Notes: generated by a model not told the origin, from the sequence alone. A stretch of 64,000 bases of DNA from Sulfurimonas sp. (GCF_023229025.1 NZ_JALOAA010000004.1:1-64000); one strand, 5' to 3'; shown: positions 43,370 to 52,993, counted from the first letter of the stretch. Program-made: numbers and translations.

Positions 43370-46300
43370 TATCTTCAACCTCGTCAAATATTTCTACATC
43401 AAGAGCTAATGCTTGTAACTCTTTTGTCAATACAAATAGAGTCTCCGGAATACCTGATTCCGGAACTAGCTCACCTTTTGTAATCGCTTTGTAAGCGCGG
43501 ACACGTCCATCAACATCATCAGATTTGATTGTTAGCATCTCTTTAAGCACGGCACTAGCACCATATGCTTCAAGTGCCCAAACTTCCATCTCTCCAAATC
43601 TTTGTCCACCAAATAGTGCTTTACCGCCAACAGGCTGTTGTGTAACAAGTGAGTATGGACCGGTTGAACGAGCATGAATCTTCTCATCAACTAAGTGATG
43701 AAGCTTAAGTATATACATATATCCTACGTTTACGCGCTCTTTTATCTTCTCCCCTGTAAAACCATCATAAAGTACGGTTTTACCGTCTGTCTCCATTTTA
43801 GCAAGCTTGAAAATCTTCTCAAACTCTTCTGCATTTACGCCCTCAAAAATCGGAGATGCAAATCTAACACCTTTTGACCAATCACGTGCGTGATGAAGCA
43901 GCTCTTCATCACTCATCTTGCCAAGAACTTCTTTTGCATTCATCATAGATGCGACATCAGAAATTTCAATCATTTTGGTACGAAGATTTTGGATAAAATC
44001 TTTTTGTTTAGACTCGAACTCTTTTGTGATTTGATGTCCTAATTCACGACCTGCCATTCCTAAGTGCATCTCTAAAATCTGTCCGATATTCATACGGGAA
44101 GGAACACCTAGCGGATTTAGACAAACATCTACTCCTCTTCCATCTTCCATATACGGCATATCTACCTCAGGAACAATAGTAGAGACGATACCTTTATTTC
44201 CATGTCGTCCTGCCATCTTATCACCGACTTTTAGCTGACGTTTTGTTGCTATATAAATTTTCACTTGCTTTACGACACCGTTTGGCAAGATATCATCTTT
44301 TTCTAAGATGTTTAATTTCTCTTCATGCTCATCACGGAAGAGTCTCTTCTCTTTTTGGAAGTAGTTTTTTGTTTTATTGTACTCTGCTTGTATCTCTTCA
44401 CTAAAAGATTTTATAATGGCATTCATAGCAAAACGGTTCACCTCAAGAAGGTCTTTTCCATCTATAGTGTCGCCGGCTTTATAATTAGTAGTTCCAATTT
44501 TAATATCTGCTAAAAGAGGCTCTTTTGTTAAAAGCTTAGTGACACGAAGCATCTCCTCTTTGTCTATCATGAGCAGCCTGTCATAGTGCTCACGCTCTAG
44601 GTAGTCACGCTCCTCTTTCTCAAGCTCTAACGCGCGTGCATCTTTGTCGTACCCTTTTTTTGTAAAGATTTTCACATCAACAACGACACCTTCCATACTT
44701 GGAGGACAGTAGAGCGATTTGTTGATTACATGACCCGCTTTTTCACCAAAAATTGCACGAAGTAGTCTCTCTTCAGGAGTAGGCTTAACCTCCCCTTTTG
44801 GAGAAACTTTACCTACAAGCATCATGCCTCCGGTTACATTTGTACCGATTTTTACTATACCGCTATCATCCAAGTGAGCAAGCTCATCATCTCTTACATT
44901 TGGAATATCGCGAGTAATCTCTTCAACGCCATGCTTTAACTCTCTTGCTTCAACCTCTTTTTCATAAATATGAACTGATGTGAATGCATCTTTACGGATT
45001 AATCTCTCTGAGATTACAATAGCATCCTCAAAGTTATAACCATGCCAAGGCATAAAAGCAACCATAGCATTAACACCAAGAGCAAGCTCTCCTTGATCCA
45101 TGTTTGGACCATCTGCTATTATCTGATTCTTCTCTACTCTTTGCCCAATTTTTACGATTGGTTTTTGTGCAAATGCAGTGTTTTGATTTGTACGAAGATT
45201 TTTTTGCAATGGATAGTAATCTATATAAATCTCACCATCTTCATCACCCATTATGTATATATGTTTTCCATCAACTTTTTCTACAATACCTGAGCGCTTA
45301 GCCTTAACACACTCCCATGAGTCACGTGCAACAAGTTTTTCAACTCCAGTTCCGACTAATGGTGCTTCACACTTTATAAGCGGTACCGCTTGACGCTGCA
45401 TGTTTGAACCCATAAGTGCGCGGTTTGCATCATCATGCTCTAAAAATGGAATTAAAGAGGCTGCAACGCCTACAACCATATGAGAAGAGAGGTCAGCATA
45501 TTCACACTCGGCTACCGGACGGTAAAGTATCTCGCCATCCATTCTTGTTACGACTAGCTTATCTATAAATTGACCATCTGCGTCAAGTTTATTTGATGCA
45601 GCCGCAATCTTTCTGCCCTCTTCTTGTGTTGCTGTAAGATAGACCACTTCATCGAGGATTTTTCCATCTTTCATCTTTTTATATGGAGCTCCAATAAAGC
45701 CGTGCTCATTAACTTTTGAGTAAGTTGCAAGAGTATTTATAAGACCGATATTTTGACCCTCGGGAGTCTCAATAGGACAGATTCTACCGTAATGCGTAGG
45801 GTGAACGTCACGCACTTCAAACCCTGCACGCTCTTTTACAAGACCACCTTCTCCAAGGGCTGAGAGACGACGCTTATGCGTTATCTCTGAGAGTGGATTT
45901 GTTTGATCCATAAACTGTGAAAGTTGCCCTCCTGAGAAGAACTCCATAATTGTAGATGTAATCATTTTTGAGTTAATCAAATCATGAGGCATAAGTTCAT
46001 TCATAGGTCCACTCATTGTTGAAAGTTTGTCACGAATCGCTTTTTGCATCTTAATTAGGCCGTTATGTAGCTCATTGCCTAAAAGTTCGCCAATTGAGCG
46101 AATACGACGATTTCCTAGGTGATCTCTATCATCAATATGACCTTGACCGTTTTTAACTTTAATTACATATTTTACAGACTCAATAATATCTTCTTTTGTT
46201 AATACGGTTACATATTCAGGAATATTAAGCCCTAGTTTATGATTCATCTTCATACGACCGACTTTTGTTAAGTCATATCTCTCAGGATCAAAGAATAGCT

Positions 46301-47507
46301 GATTTACAAATATTTTTGCAGCCTCTTTTGTTACCGGCTCACCGGGTCTCATAACTTTATAGATACGAATAGCCGATAGATCATTTTCATCTTCAATATC
46401 TTCAGTCTGTTTTAGTAGTTTAAGAGAATCTGCATCTGCATTAAATGCATTTATTATTGAACCATCTACGCCATCGGCTAAATCATTTGCGATACTAAAG
46501 CTCTTCACGCCGACTTCACTCATTTTCTTAAGCTTATTCTCATCAATGCGAGTCATAGCATCAAATAGCACTTCTCCTGTTTCAGGATCAACAATTGCTT
46601 TTGCTAAATAGCGATCAAGCAGTATTTCAAGCGGATACTCAACCTCTTTAAGTCCATCCTCAATAAATTTTTGAGATTTTTTAGCTGATAATCTTTTACC
46701 TGAAGCCAAAAGAGTGTTTCCGTTTTTATCTATTAAATCATAAGTCAATCTCGCAGAGTAATCACTTGGATTAAAAGGCATTAAATATTTATTGTCAATA
46801 ATGCTTATATTTTGAATTGGGTAAAATAGTTTTAATATATCTTGCTTAGAGTACCCAAGTGCTCTGAACATTATTGTAACAGGTACTTTACGACGCTTAT
46901 TAATTCTCATATAAAGAATATCTTTTGGATCATACTCAAAATAGAGCCATGAGCCGCGGTCTGGAATAATTTGACCGGTATATATTAATTTATTACCCGC
47001 TGTAGTTGACTCCTCTTCTTTGAAGATAACGCCGGGTGAGCGGTGAAGTTGATTTACCACTACTCTCTCTACACCATTTATTATAAATGATGTTCTATCG
47101 GTCATTAATGGGATATCACGAACAAAAATACTCTGCTCTTTAATATCTTTAACCCCTAATTTCTCTTTTGTATTTTCATCTCTATCCCAAAGAATAAGAC
47201 GAGTTTTCATTCTTAAGCTTACAGCATATGTAAGACCACGCTCCATACACTCTCTGACTGTGTATTTCGGCTTACCTACTTCACTGCCGATATACTCAAC
47301 TGTTAATCTGTTTTGAGTGTCATGAATTGGAAAAACTGATTGAAATACTGTCTCTACACCGCTTTGAGAGCGATCTTTTTCATCAAGCATTAAGAATTTG
47401 CCGTATGAACTCTGCTGTAGTTGCAGTAAGTTTGGTACTTCTATCTGTTGAGGAGTTTTAGAGAAGTCTACACGAAGACGGTTTCCGGAATATAAAGTGT
47501 TTAACAT
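43362..47507 (-). CDS. rpoB: RNA polymerase beta subunit
   Basis: A 1,381-residue subunit with the rifampicin-region sequence GGQLSQFMDQTNPLSEITHKRR and the C-terminal GGKALFGGQRFGEMEVWALEAYG. No fusion to beta'. It is 200 bp downstream of rplL, in a gap holding four hairpins that probably set the ratio of polymerase to ribosomal protein. Confidence 0.98.
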   Translation of the reverse strand: MLNTLYSGNRLRVDFSKTPQQIEVPNLLQLQQSSYGKFLMLDEKDRSQSGVETVFQSVFPIHDTQNRLTVEYIGSEVGKPKYTVRECMERGLTYAVSLRMKTRLILWDRDENTKEKLGVKDIKEQSIFVRDIPLMTDRTSFIINGVERVVVNQLHRSPGVIFKEEESTTAGNKLIYTGQIIPDRGSWLYFEYDPKDILYMRINKRRKVPVTIMFRALGYSKQDILKLFYPIQNISIIDNKYLMPFNPSDYSARLTYDLIDKNGNTLLASGKRLSAKKSQKFIEDGLKEVEYPLEILLDRYLAKAIVDPETGEVLFDAMTRIDENKLKKMSEVGVKSFSIANDLADGVDGSIINAFNADADSLKLLKQTEDIEDENDLSAIRIYKVMRPGEPVTKEAAKIFVNQLFFDPERYDLTKVGRMKMNHKLGLNIPEYVTVLTKEDIIESVKYVIKVKNGQGHIDDRDHLGNRRIRSIGELLGNELHNGLIKMQKAIRDKLSTMSGPMNELMPHDLINSKMITSTIMEFFSGGQLSQFMDQTNPLSEITHKRRLSALGEGGLVKERAGFEVRDVHPTHYGRICPIETPEGQNIGLINTLATYSKVNEHGFIGAPYKKMKDGKILDEVVYLTATQEEGRKIAAASNKLDADGQFIDKLVVTRMDGEILYRPVAECEYADLSSHMVVGVAASLIPFLEHDDANRALMGSNMQRQAVPLIKCEAPLVGTGVEKLVARDSWECVKAKRSGIVEKVDGKHIYIMGDEDGEIYIDYYPLQKNLRTNQNTAFAQKPIVKIGQRVEKNQIIADGPNMDQGELALGVNAMVAFMPWHGYNFEDAIVISERLIRKDAFTSVHIYEKEVEARELKHGVEEITRDIPNVRDDELAHLDDSGIVKIGTNVTGGMMLVGKVSPKGEVKPTPEERLLRAIFGEKAGHVINKSLYCPPSMEGVVVDVKIFTKKGYDKDARALELEKEERDYLEREHYDRLLMIDKEEMLRVTKLLTKEPLLADIKIGTTNYKAGDTIDGKDLLEVNRFAMNAIIKSFSEEIQAEYNKTKNYFQKEKRLFRDEHEEKLNILEKDDILPNGVVKQVKIYIATKRQLKVGDKMAGRHGNKGIVSTIVPEVDMPYMEDGRGVDVCLNPLGVPSRMNIGQILEMHLGMAGRELGHQITKEFESKQKDFIQNLRTKMIEISDVASMMNAKEVLGKMSDEELLHHARDWSKGVRFASPIFEGVNAEEFEKIFKLAKMETDGKTVLYDGFTGEKIKERVNVGYMYILKLHHLVDEKIHARSTGPYSLVTQQPVGGKALFGGQRFGEMEVWALEAYGASAVLKEMLTIKSDDVDGRVRAYKAITKGELVPESGIPETLFVLTKELQALALDVEIFDEVEDNE

Positions 47508-47535
47508 TGGCTACCTCGATGAGTTGTTTTTGAGA

Positions 47536-47696
47536 CTTAATCATTAAAGATTAAGGTATCGTATCTAGGCGTCCCTAGATGATTTGTATAGTGCTTATTA
47601 ACGACATAAGGGCACTTTTACGAAGAGATAAAAATCCATTCGTAAAAGCGCCCAAAAGTTGAGGAGAGAGGGTAAGTAAATTATTTCTCTCTCCTC
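47536..47696 (-). promoter_or_regulatory. Four-hairpin rplL-rpoB intergenic region
   Basis: Stems at 47536-47555 (CTTAATC/GATTAAG), 47563-47580 (ATCTAGG/CCTAGAT), 47610-47653 (15-bp arms with one mismatch) and 47661-47696 (10-bp GAGGAGAGAG/CTCTCTCCTC). In E. coli the equivalent gap holds an attenuator and an RNase III cut site. The long third stem is the best RNase III candidate, the fourth the best attenuator. Confidence 0.6.
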
Positions 47697-47706
47697 ATAG
47701 TAGTAA

Positions 47707-48078
47707 TTACTTAACTTCTACTTTTGCGCCAGCTTCTTCTAGTTGCTTTTTAGCTTCCATTGCTGCTTCTTTATCAACACCCTCTTTGATTGTTGAAGGT
47801 ACGTTTTCACTTGCTTCTTTAGCCTCTTTTAATCCTAGACCTGTAAGAGCACGAACAACTTTAATTACGTTGATTTTCTTATCACCTGCATCAGTAATAA
47901 TAACATTAAATTCTGTTTGCTCTTCAGCAGCAGCTCCACCAGCTACAGCTCCACCTGCTACAGCAACAGGTTGTGCAGATACACCGAATTTTTCTTCAAA
48001 CTCTTTTACTAACTCAGCAAGTTCTAATACAGAAAGTCCTGAGATAAACTCTAATACGTCTTCTTTAGTTACAGCCAT
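47707..48078 (-). CDS. rplL: 50S ribosomal protein L7/L12
   Basis: A 123-residue stalk protein: N-terminal dimerisation helices, an Ala/Gly-rich hinge (VAVAGGAVAGGAAAEE, about 38-53) and the C-terminal factor-binding domain with GLGLKEAKE. Expressed with L10; separated from rplJ by 200 bp containing hairpins. Confidence 0.98.
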   Translation of the reverse strand: MAVTKEDVLEFISGLSVLELAELVKEFEEKFGVSAQPVAVAGGAVAGGAAAEEQTEFNVIITDAGDKKINVIKVVRALTGLGLKEAKEASENVPSTIKEGVDKEAAMEAKKQLEEAGAKVEVK

Positions 48079-48137
48079 TTTGCTATTTCCTTAAATTTAT
48101 TTTATAAATTTAGGGAACCTTAACATCTATTTGTACA

Positions 48138-48212
48138 CTCAAGGAAGTAATTCCTTGAGCTACGCTAACGCTAAGTTTCCCTCGTGCAGGAAGCTCATCG
48201 CACTAGTGCGAT
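48138..48212 (-). promoter_or_regulatory. Hairpins in the rplJ-rplL gap
   Basis: A perfect 9-bp stem CTCAAGGAA/TTCCTTGAG with loop GTAA (48138-48159), and a perfect 16-bp palindrome ATCGCACTAGTGCGAT (48197-48212). Together with the ACTAGT palindromes in the rpsL-rpsG gap they form a recurring motif of ribosomal-operon spacers here. Confidence 0.45.
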
Positions 48213-48278
48213 TTATTTCCCCTATATTGTTCTGATAACTCAGACAACAACATTTACTTTTAAAGCTAATTGCTTTAA

Positions 48279-48767
48279 TTAAGCAGCTTCTTCTTGCTCT
48301 TTTTTCTCTCTAAGTGCGTTAAGACCAAACCCAATACATGTAAGTGGAGCCATCCAAGTAGCTGCAAGCATGCCAAGTAGCTCTTCACGCCCAGGAAGTT
48401 TAGCAAATGCTTCAACTTTAGCACTATCTGCAACCGCGCGATCAATATAAGCAGACTTGATTATGAATTTATCATTATCTTTAGCAAACTCAGAAACTAC
48501 TTTAGAAGTAGCAACAGAGTCGTTACCCCATACTAAAATATTAGTGTCTTTTAACTCAACACCTGTAAGCTCAGCATTACTTAATGCAATCGTTGCTAAA
48601 GTATTTTTAACAACTTGAACTTTTGCCTCTTTTGCACGGGCAGCATTTCTTAAGCCTTCAAGCTTAGAAACGCCTAATCCCTTATAGTCACAAAAAATTA
48701 CACTTTGAGCCTCTTTGAACTCATTTGAAAGTACTTCAATAATTTCAGCTTTTTGTGTTTTTGTCAT
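48279..48767 (-). CDS. rplJ: 50S ribosomal protein L10
   Basis: A 162-residue stalk-base protein that anchors L7/L12 and usually represses its own mRNA through the leader. ATG 48767 (MTKTQKAEIIEVL) has AAGGAG 7 bp upstream; the ORF opens artificially at 48809. The family motifs YKGLGVSKLEGLR and LPGREELLGML are present. Confidence 0.96.
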   Translation of the reverse strand: MTKTQKAEIIEVLSNEFKEAQSVIFCDYKGLGVSKLEGLRNAARAKEAKVQVVKNTLATIALSNAELTGVELKDTNILVWGNDSVATSKVVSEFAKDNDKFIIKSAYIDRAVADSAKVEAFAKLPGREELLGMLAATWMAPLTCIGFGLNALREKKEQEEAA

Positions 48768-48863
48768 AGAATATCTCCTTTCCAGACAATACTTCAACAG
48801 GATTACCAAATATAATTTGATAAATTAAGCTATCGCTCCTATATCTTCAGTCCATAAAATGCA

Positions 48864-48907
48864 GTTACCAAAGCAGTAACTTAAGAGTGCTTTACGAATA
48901 AAGCACT
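48864..48907 (-). promoter_or_regulatory. Candidate ribosomal protein L10 leader
   Basis: In the 153-bp gap before rplJ: a 9-bp stem AGTGCTTTA/TAAAGCACT closed by a UUCG tetraloop on the RNA strand (48886-48907), then GTTAC-N7-GTAAC (48864-48880). The position and hairpins fit the L10 autoregulatory leader. I have not verified the family consensus. Confidence 0.5.
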
Positions 48908-48920
48908 AAAAACTACTCGC

Positions 48921-49613
48921 TTATTTTATATCAGCTAGTTGCATTACATCAAGTTTTATAGCCGGACTCATTGTTAAACTTAGAGCAGCGTTTGTAATAT
49001 AACGACCTTTTGCAGATGCAGGCTTATGCTTATTAATAGCTTTTAAAAATGAGGTTAAGTTTTCTGCGATTTTAGCTGCATCAAAGCTTGCCTTACCAAT
49101 ACCTGCGTGGATATTACCTTTTTTATCAACTCTAAAGCTAACTTGTCCGCCTTTAACATTTTTAACGGCAGTTGCAACATCTGGAGTTACAGTACCTGTT
49201 TTAGGGTTAGGCATCATCCCTTTTGGTCCAAGAATACGACCGATTTGACCAACTAGTCCCATACAGTCAGGTGCAGCAACAACTACATCAAAGTTAAAAA
49301 CTCCATCTTTAATTTGTTGTACTAAATCATCAGTACCGACTATATCTGCTCCGGCTGCTTTAGCTTCATCAGCTTTAACGCCTTTTGCAAAAACTGCAAC
49401 ACGAACTGTTTTACCGGTACCATGAGGAAGGACTATTGCACCACGAACCATCTGATCAGCATGTCTTGGGTCTACATTCAGGTTTAGTGCAACCTCGACA
49501 GTCTCATCAAACTTTGCGCTAACTAGGCTTTTTACAACTGTTGAAGCCTCCTCGACACTATATCTTTTCGTAGTATCAATTTTCTCTATTAATTGTTTAT
49601 ATCTTTTACTCAT
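48921..49613 (-). CDS. rplA: 50S ribosomal protein L1
   Basis: A 230-residue L1 stalk protein with the signature FVKVEG-region equivalent, GPKGMMPNPKTGTV and the C-terminal KPASAKGRYI. ATG 49613 (MSKRYKQL) has AGGAG 9 bp upstream; the frame opens two codons earlier. It usually represses its own operon by binding the mRNA leader. Confidence 0.97.
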   Translation of the reverse strand: MSKRYKQLIEKIDTTKRYSVEEASTVVKSLVSAKFDETVEVALNLNVDPRHADQMVRGAIVLPHGTGKTVRVAVFAKGVKADEAKAAGADIVGTDDLVQQIKDGVFNFDVVVAAPDCMGLVGQIGRILGPKGMMPNPKTGTVTPDVATAVKNVKGGQVSFRVDKKGNIHAGIGKASFDAAKIAENLTSFLKAINKHKPASAKGRYITNAALSLTMSPAIKLDVMQLADIK

Positions 49614-49678
49614 TATCAAATTCTCCTATGAAATTCTGCCACAAAATTTTATATCACTGTGGTCGATGATATTTTTGA

Positions 49679-50104
49679 TTAATCTACTACTTCTATACCT
49701 ATTGAACGAGCTGAACCTGCAACAATATTAGCTGCCATCTCTTTGTCATCAGTATTTAAATCTTCAATTTTTCTATTTACAACTTCTGCTAGTTGCGCAC
49801 GAGTAATCTTTGCAACTTTATTTTTCAGTGGGTTGTCAGAGCCCTTTTTAACTCCTGCAGCATTCATTAGAAGTGCCGATACAGGTGGTTGTTTAGTGAT
49901 AAAAGTAAAACTTTTATCGGTATAAACAGTAATGATAACAGGGACTTTAAATCCCATTTTATCTTTTGTTTTTTCATTAAATGCTTTGGTAAACTCCATG
50001 ATGTTAACACCACGTTGTCCTAAAGCCGGTCCTACCGGTGGCGCAGGTGTTGCTTTACCAGCTTCAATTTGTAACTTAATATAGCCCGCTACTTTTTTTG
50101 CCAT
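49679..50104 (-). CDS. rplK: 50S ribosomal protein L11
   Basis: A 141-residue GTPase-centre protein. The proline-rich APPVGPALGQRGVNIM segment and the C-terminal GSARSIGIEV are family hallmarks. It is 19 bp downstream of nusG and precedes rplA. Confidence 0.98.
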   Translation of the reverse strand: MAKKVAGYIKLQIEAGKATPAPPVGPALGQRGVNIMEFTKAFNEKTKDKMGFKVPVIITVYTDKSFTFITKQPPVSALLMNAAGVKKGSDNPLKNKVAKITRAQLAEVVNRKIEDLNTDDKEMAANIVAGSARSIGIEVVD

Positions 50105-50123
50105 TTTATTTCCTTTTTATGAT

Positions 50124-50666
50124 TTAAATTATTTTTTCAACTTGTGTGTAAGAGATATCAACCGGAGTTGCTCTACCAAAAATTGAAACATTAAGCTTTA
50201 GAGTTCCATGCTCTAAATCATACTCATCTACAGTTGCCGTAAAGTTCGCAAACGGTCCATCAATAATTCGTACCATCTCACCGCTATCAAAAAATACTTT
50301 TGGTTTAGGTGCGGCACGATTTTGAATACGATCAAGTATTACGTTGATATCATGTTCACTTAACGGTGTTGGCGTATTCGCTTCACCGATAAATCCAGAG
50401 ACTTTTGGAATAGTTTGAATTAAATGCTGTATCTCGGTATTTAAATCTATCCTTGCAAAAACATACCCTGAGTAAAGCGAACGCTCAGATATCTTTTTCT
50501 TACCATCTTTAACTTCTATGACATCTTCAGTCGGGACGATAACATCTGTTATCTTATCCTGCAGTCCCATCTCTTCAATTATATTCAAGATTGCTAAACG
50601 AACCGCTCTCTCACTTCCGTATGTTTGAATAGAGTACCACTGATGATTACTTGTTTTCTCCTCCAC
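50124..50666 (-). CDS. nusG: Transcription elongation/antitermination factor NusG
   Basis: A 180-residue protein with the NGN domain (WYSIQTYGSERAV ... YSGYVFARI) and a C-terminal KOW domain (VRIIDGPFANFTATV). GTG 50666 is the likely start because AAGGAG ends 5 bp before it; the GTG at 50672 overlaps that ribosome site and is less plausible. It lies 9 bp after secE. Confidence 0.96.
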   Translation of the reverse strand: MEEKTSNHQWYSIQTYGSERAVRLAILNIIEEMGLQDKITDVIVPTEDVIEVKDGKKKISERSLYSGYVFARIDLNTEIQHLIQTIPKVSGFIGEANTPTPLSEHDINVILDRIQNRAAPKPKVFFDSGEMVRIIDGPFANFTATVDEYDLEHGTLKLNVSIFGRATPVDISYTQVEKII

Positions 50667-50675
50667 TGCCACTCC

Positions 50676-50855
50676 TTATCCTAAGATTGCTGACATAACT
50701 GATGACATCATTAAATCAACTAGTGCTAAAAAAGCAGCTATAACAGCAACAACTATAACAACTGATATATAAGCTTGTTTAACTTGACCTTTTGTAGGAA
50801 AAATAACTTTGCTAAGCTCTGCTTTGGCATTTCTTATATGTGTACTTAGATTCAT
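50676..50855 (-). CDS. secE: Protein translocase subunit SecE
   Basis: A 59-residue single-span protein: MNLSTHIRNAKAEL, the conserved amphipathic VIFPTKGQVKQAY and one transmembrane helix. This is the short SecE form. It sits between tRNA-Trp and nusG in the classical secE-nusG arrangement, with the nusG ribosome site overlapping its stop. Confidence 0.95.
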   Translation of the reverse strand: MNLSTHIRNAKAELSKVIFPTKGQVKQAYISVVIVVAVIAAFLALVDLMMSSVMSAILG

Positions 50856-50917
50856 TTAAACTTCTCCAGTTGTCATTAATTACAGATAAAGCCCTAAAGC
50901 TTTATAGATAATTAATG

Positions 50918-50993
50918 TGGCAGGCGTAGAGAGACTCGAACTCCCAACACCTGGATTTGGAATCCAGTGCTCTACCATTGGAGCTATACGCCT
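50918..50993 (-). tRNA. trnW: tRNA-Trp (CCA)
   Basis: A 76-nt cloverleaf: acceptor AGGCGTA/TACGCCT, anticodon loop TTCCAAA, T-loop GTTCGAGTC, discriminator G and encoded CCA. It lies between rpmG and secE, as in other Campylobacterota. Confidence 0.97.
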
Positions 50994-51000
50994 GCATATA

Positions 51001-51033
51001 AAACAAAAAAAGCTAAGTCAGAAGACTTTAGCT
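51001..51033 (-). terminator. Terminator between rpmG and tRNA-Trp
   Basis: A 9-bp stem (AGCTAAGTC with one bulge, loop of 4) followed on the minus strand by TTTTTTTGTTT. It is the cleanest intrinsic terminator of the block and probably separates tuf-rpmG from the tRNA-Trp-secE-nusG-rpl transcript, at least partly. Confidence 0.75.
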
Positions 51034-51043
51034 TGAATTGTAA

Positions 51044-51196
51044 CTATAGTTTCATCTCTTTATGAACAGTATGCTCACGACAAAACTTACAAAACTTCTT
51101 TACAGAGAATTTCTCAGTATGTGTTTTCTTATTTTTAGTAGTGTGATAGTTACGACGTGTACACTTCTCACATCCTAAATGTATTGCTTCTCTCAT
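51044..51196 (-). CDS. rpmG: 50S ribosomal protein L33
   Basis: A 50-residue protein, MREAIHLGCEKCTRRNYHTTK, with a zinc ribbon of two CxxC pairs (CEKC near 9-12, CKFC near 36-39), so it is the zinc-binding (C+) form. Between tuf and tRNA-Trp. Confidence 0.95.
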   Translation of the reverse strand: MREAIHLGCEKCTRRNYHTTKNKKTHTEKFSVKKFCKFCREHTVHKEMKL

Positions 51197-51241
51197 GCTA
51201 TTAACCTTTTAAGGGATTTTGCAAATTCGGAAATATCCGAA

Positions 51242-52441
51242 TTATGCAAGAATCTCAGCTACAACACCGGCACCAACAGTACGTCCACCCTCACGGATAG
51301 CGAACTTAGTACCTTTTTCCATAGCGATTGGATGAATTAGTTCAACAGTAATTTCAACATTATCACCAGGCATAACCATTTCAGTACCTTCCGGTAGTGT
51401 AATTGCACCTGTTACATCCGTTGTACGAACGTAGAATTGTGGGCGATAGTTGCTGAAAAATGGAGTGTGACGTCCACCCTCATCTTTGCTTAGTACGTAG
51501 ATCTCAGCAGTAAACTTTGTGTGAGGAGTAATTGACCCCGGCTTACAAAGTACTTGACCACGCTCAACATCATCTTTACCGATACCACGAACAAGAAGAC
51601 CACAGTTATCGCCTGCTTCGCCTTGTTCCATCTCTTTACGGAACATCTCAACGCCGGTTACAGTAGTCTTTTGAGTATCACGGATACCTACGATTTCTAC
51701 CTCTTCCCCAACTTTAATAGTACCACGCTCAATACGTCCTGTTACAACAGTACCACGACCTGAAATTGAGAAAACATCTTCTACAGGCATTAAGAAATCT
51801 TTATCTGTTTCACGAGTTGGCTCTGGGATATAAGCATCAACTTCAGCCATAAGTTTTTTGATTTTTTCAGACCACTCACCAAGAGTACCTGATTTTGCTT
51901 CTTCTAGAGCTTTAAGAGCAGAACCTGCTACGATTGGAGTGTCATCACCTGGAAAATCATAAGTATCAAGTAACTCACGGATTTCCATTTCAACTAACTC
52001 TAATAGCTCTTCATCATCAACCATGTCTTCTTTGTTCATGAAAACAACGATATATGGAACACCAACTTGCTTAGAAAGTAGAATGTGCTCACGAGTTTGC
52101 GGCATTGGACCATCAGCTGCAGAAACAACTAAAATAGCGCCATCCATTTGTGCAGCACCCGTAATCATGTTTTTAACATAATCGGCGTGACCTGGACAGT
52201 CAACATGCGCATAGTGACGAGAATCTGTCTCATACTCTACATGTGAAGTTGCAATCGTGATACCACGCTCACGCTCTTCAGGAGCATTATCGATAGCATC
52301 GTAATCCATCAATTTTGCACCGTTAGTTACTGCTAATACTGCTGTGATAGCTGCTGTCAATGTTGTTTTACCATGATCGACGTGACCGATAGTACCAATG
52401 TTTACGTGCGGTTTATTACGCTCAAACTTTTCTTTTGCCAT
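51242..52441 (-). CDS. tuf: Elongation factor Tu
   Basis: A 399-residue GTPase delivering aminoacyl-tRNA. G1 GHVDHGKTTL, G3 DCPGHADYVKNM and G4 NKED are present, with domains II and III complete. The tRNA-Thr(GGT) gene lies 90 bp upstream, the same order as the E. coli thrU-tyrU-glyT-thrT-tufB operon. Confidence 0.98.
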   Translation of the reverse strand: MAKEKFERNKPHVNIGTIGHVDHGKTTLTAAITAVLAVTNGAKLMDYDAIDNAPEERERGITIATSHVEYETDSRHYAHVDCPGHADYVKNMITGAAQMDGAILVVSAADGPMPQTREHILLSKQVGVPYIVVFMNKEDMVDDEELLELVEMEIRELLDTYDFPGDDTPIVAGSALKALEEAKSGTLGEWSEKIKKLMAEVDAYIPEPTRETDKDFLMPVEDVFSISGRGTVVTGRIERGTIKVGEEVEIVGIRDTQKTTVTGVEMFRKEMEQGEAGDNCGLLVRGIGKDDVERGQVLCKPGSITPHTKFTAEIYVLSKDEGGRHTPFFSNYRPQFYVRTTDVTGAITLPEGTEMVMPGDNVEITVELIHPIAMEKGTKFAIREGGRTVGAGVVAEILA

Positions 52442-52531
52442 AGTGTCCTCCGACTTAATTTGTGAATAGAGATGGAATTATATCCAAAAATTATTCAATT
52501 ATTGCTTAAACTTTAACTATATATAGTATTA

Positions 52532-52606
52532 TGGAGCTCACGAGCGGATTTGAACCGCCGGCCTCTTCCTTACCAAGGAAGTGCTCTACCCCTGAGCCAC
52601 GCGAGC
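52532..52606 (-). tRNA. trnT: tRNA-Thr (GGT)
   Basis: A 75-nt cloverleaf with anticodon loop TTGGTAA, T-loop GGTTCAAATCC, and encoded CCA. It directly precedes tuf. A 167-bp AT-rich gap separates it from tRNA-Gly and could hold an internal promoter. Confidence 0.97.
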
Positions 52607-52773
52607 AATAGTGGAAATTCCACAAAGCAATAATTGCATAATTTTTTTAAATATCATAAATATTAGTATTTTGTGTGTAGAAAGCAATATAAATGTTTAC
52701 ATAGTTATAAATATGTAAAAAGTATAATTGTGAAGTAAGTTGAAATTGTACTTCAGCTTCCAGAATGTCTCAA

Positions 52774-52850
52774 TGGAGCGGGTGAAGGGACTCGAACCCT
52801 CGACCCTCAGCTTGGAAGGCTGACGCTCTAGCCAACTGAGCTACGCCCGC
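52774..52850 (-). tRNA. trnG: tRNA-Gly (TCC)
   Basis: A 77-nt cloverleaf: acceptor GCGGGCG, anticodon loop CTTCCAA in stem TCAGC/GCTGA, encoded CCA. Third gene of the tRNA cluster. Confidence 0.97.
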
Positions 52851-52864
52851 ATGTGCCATTGAAA

Positions 52865-52949
52865 TGGTGGTGAGAAGAGGAGTCGAACCTCTGAACCCAT
52901 AGGGAGCGGATTTACAGTCCACCGTCGTTGGCCACTTGACTATCTCACC
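52865..52949 (-). tRNA. trnY: tRNA-Tyr (GTA)
   Basis: An 85-nt class II tRNA with a long variable arm, anticodon loop CTGTAAA, acceptor GGTGAGA/TCTCACC and encoded CCA. Second gene of the cluster. Confidence 0.97.
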
Positions 52950-52993
52950 AGATTTATCCGGTCTAACACTGTTTCTAATATTCTCGAATTCAA

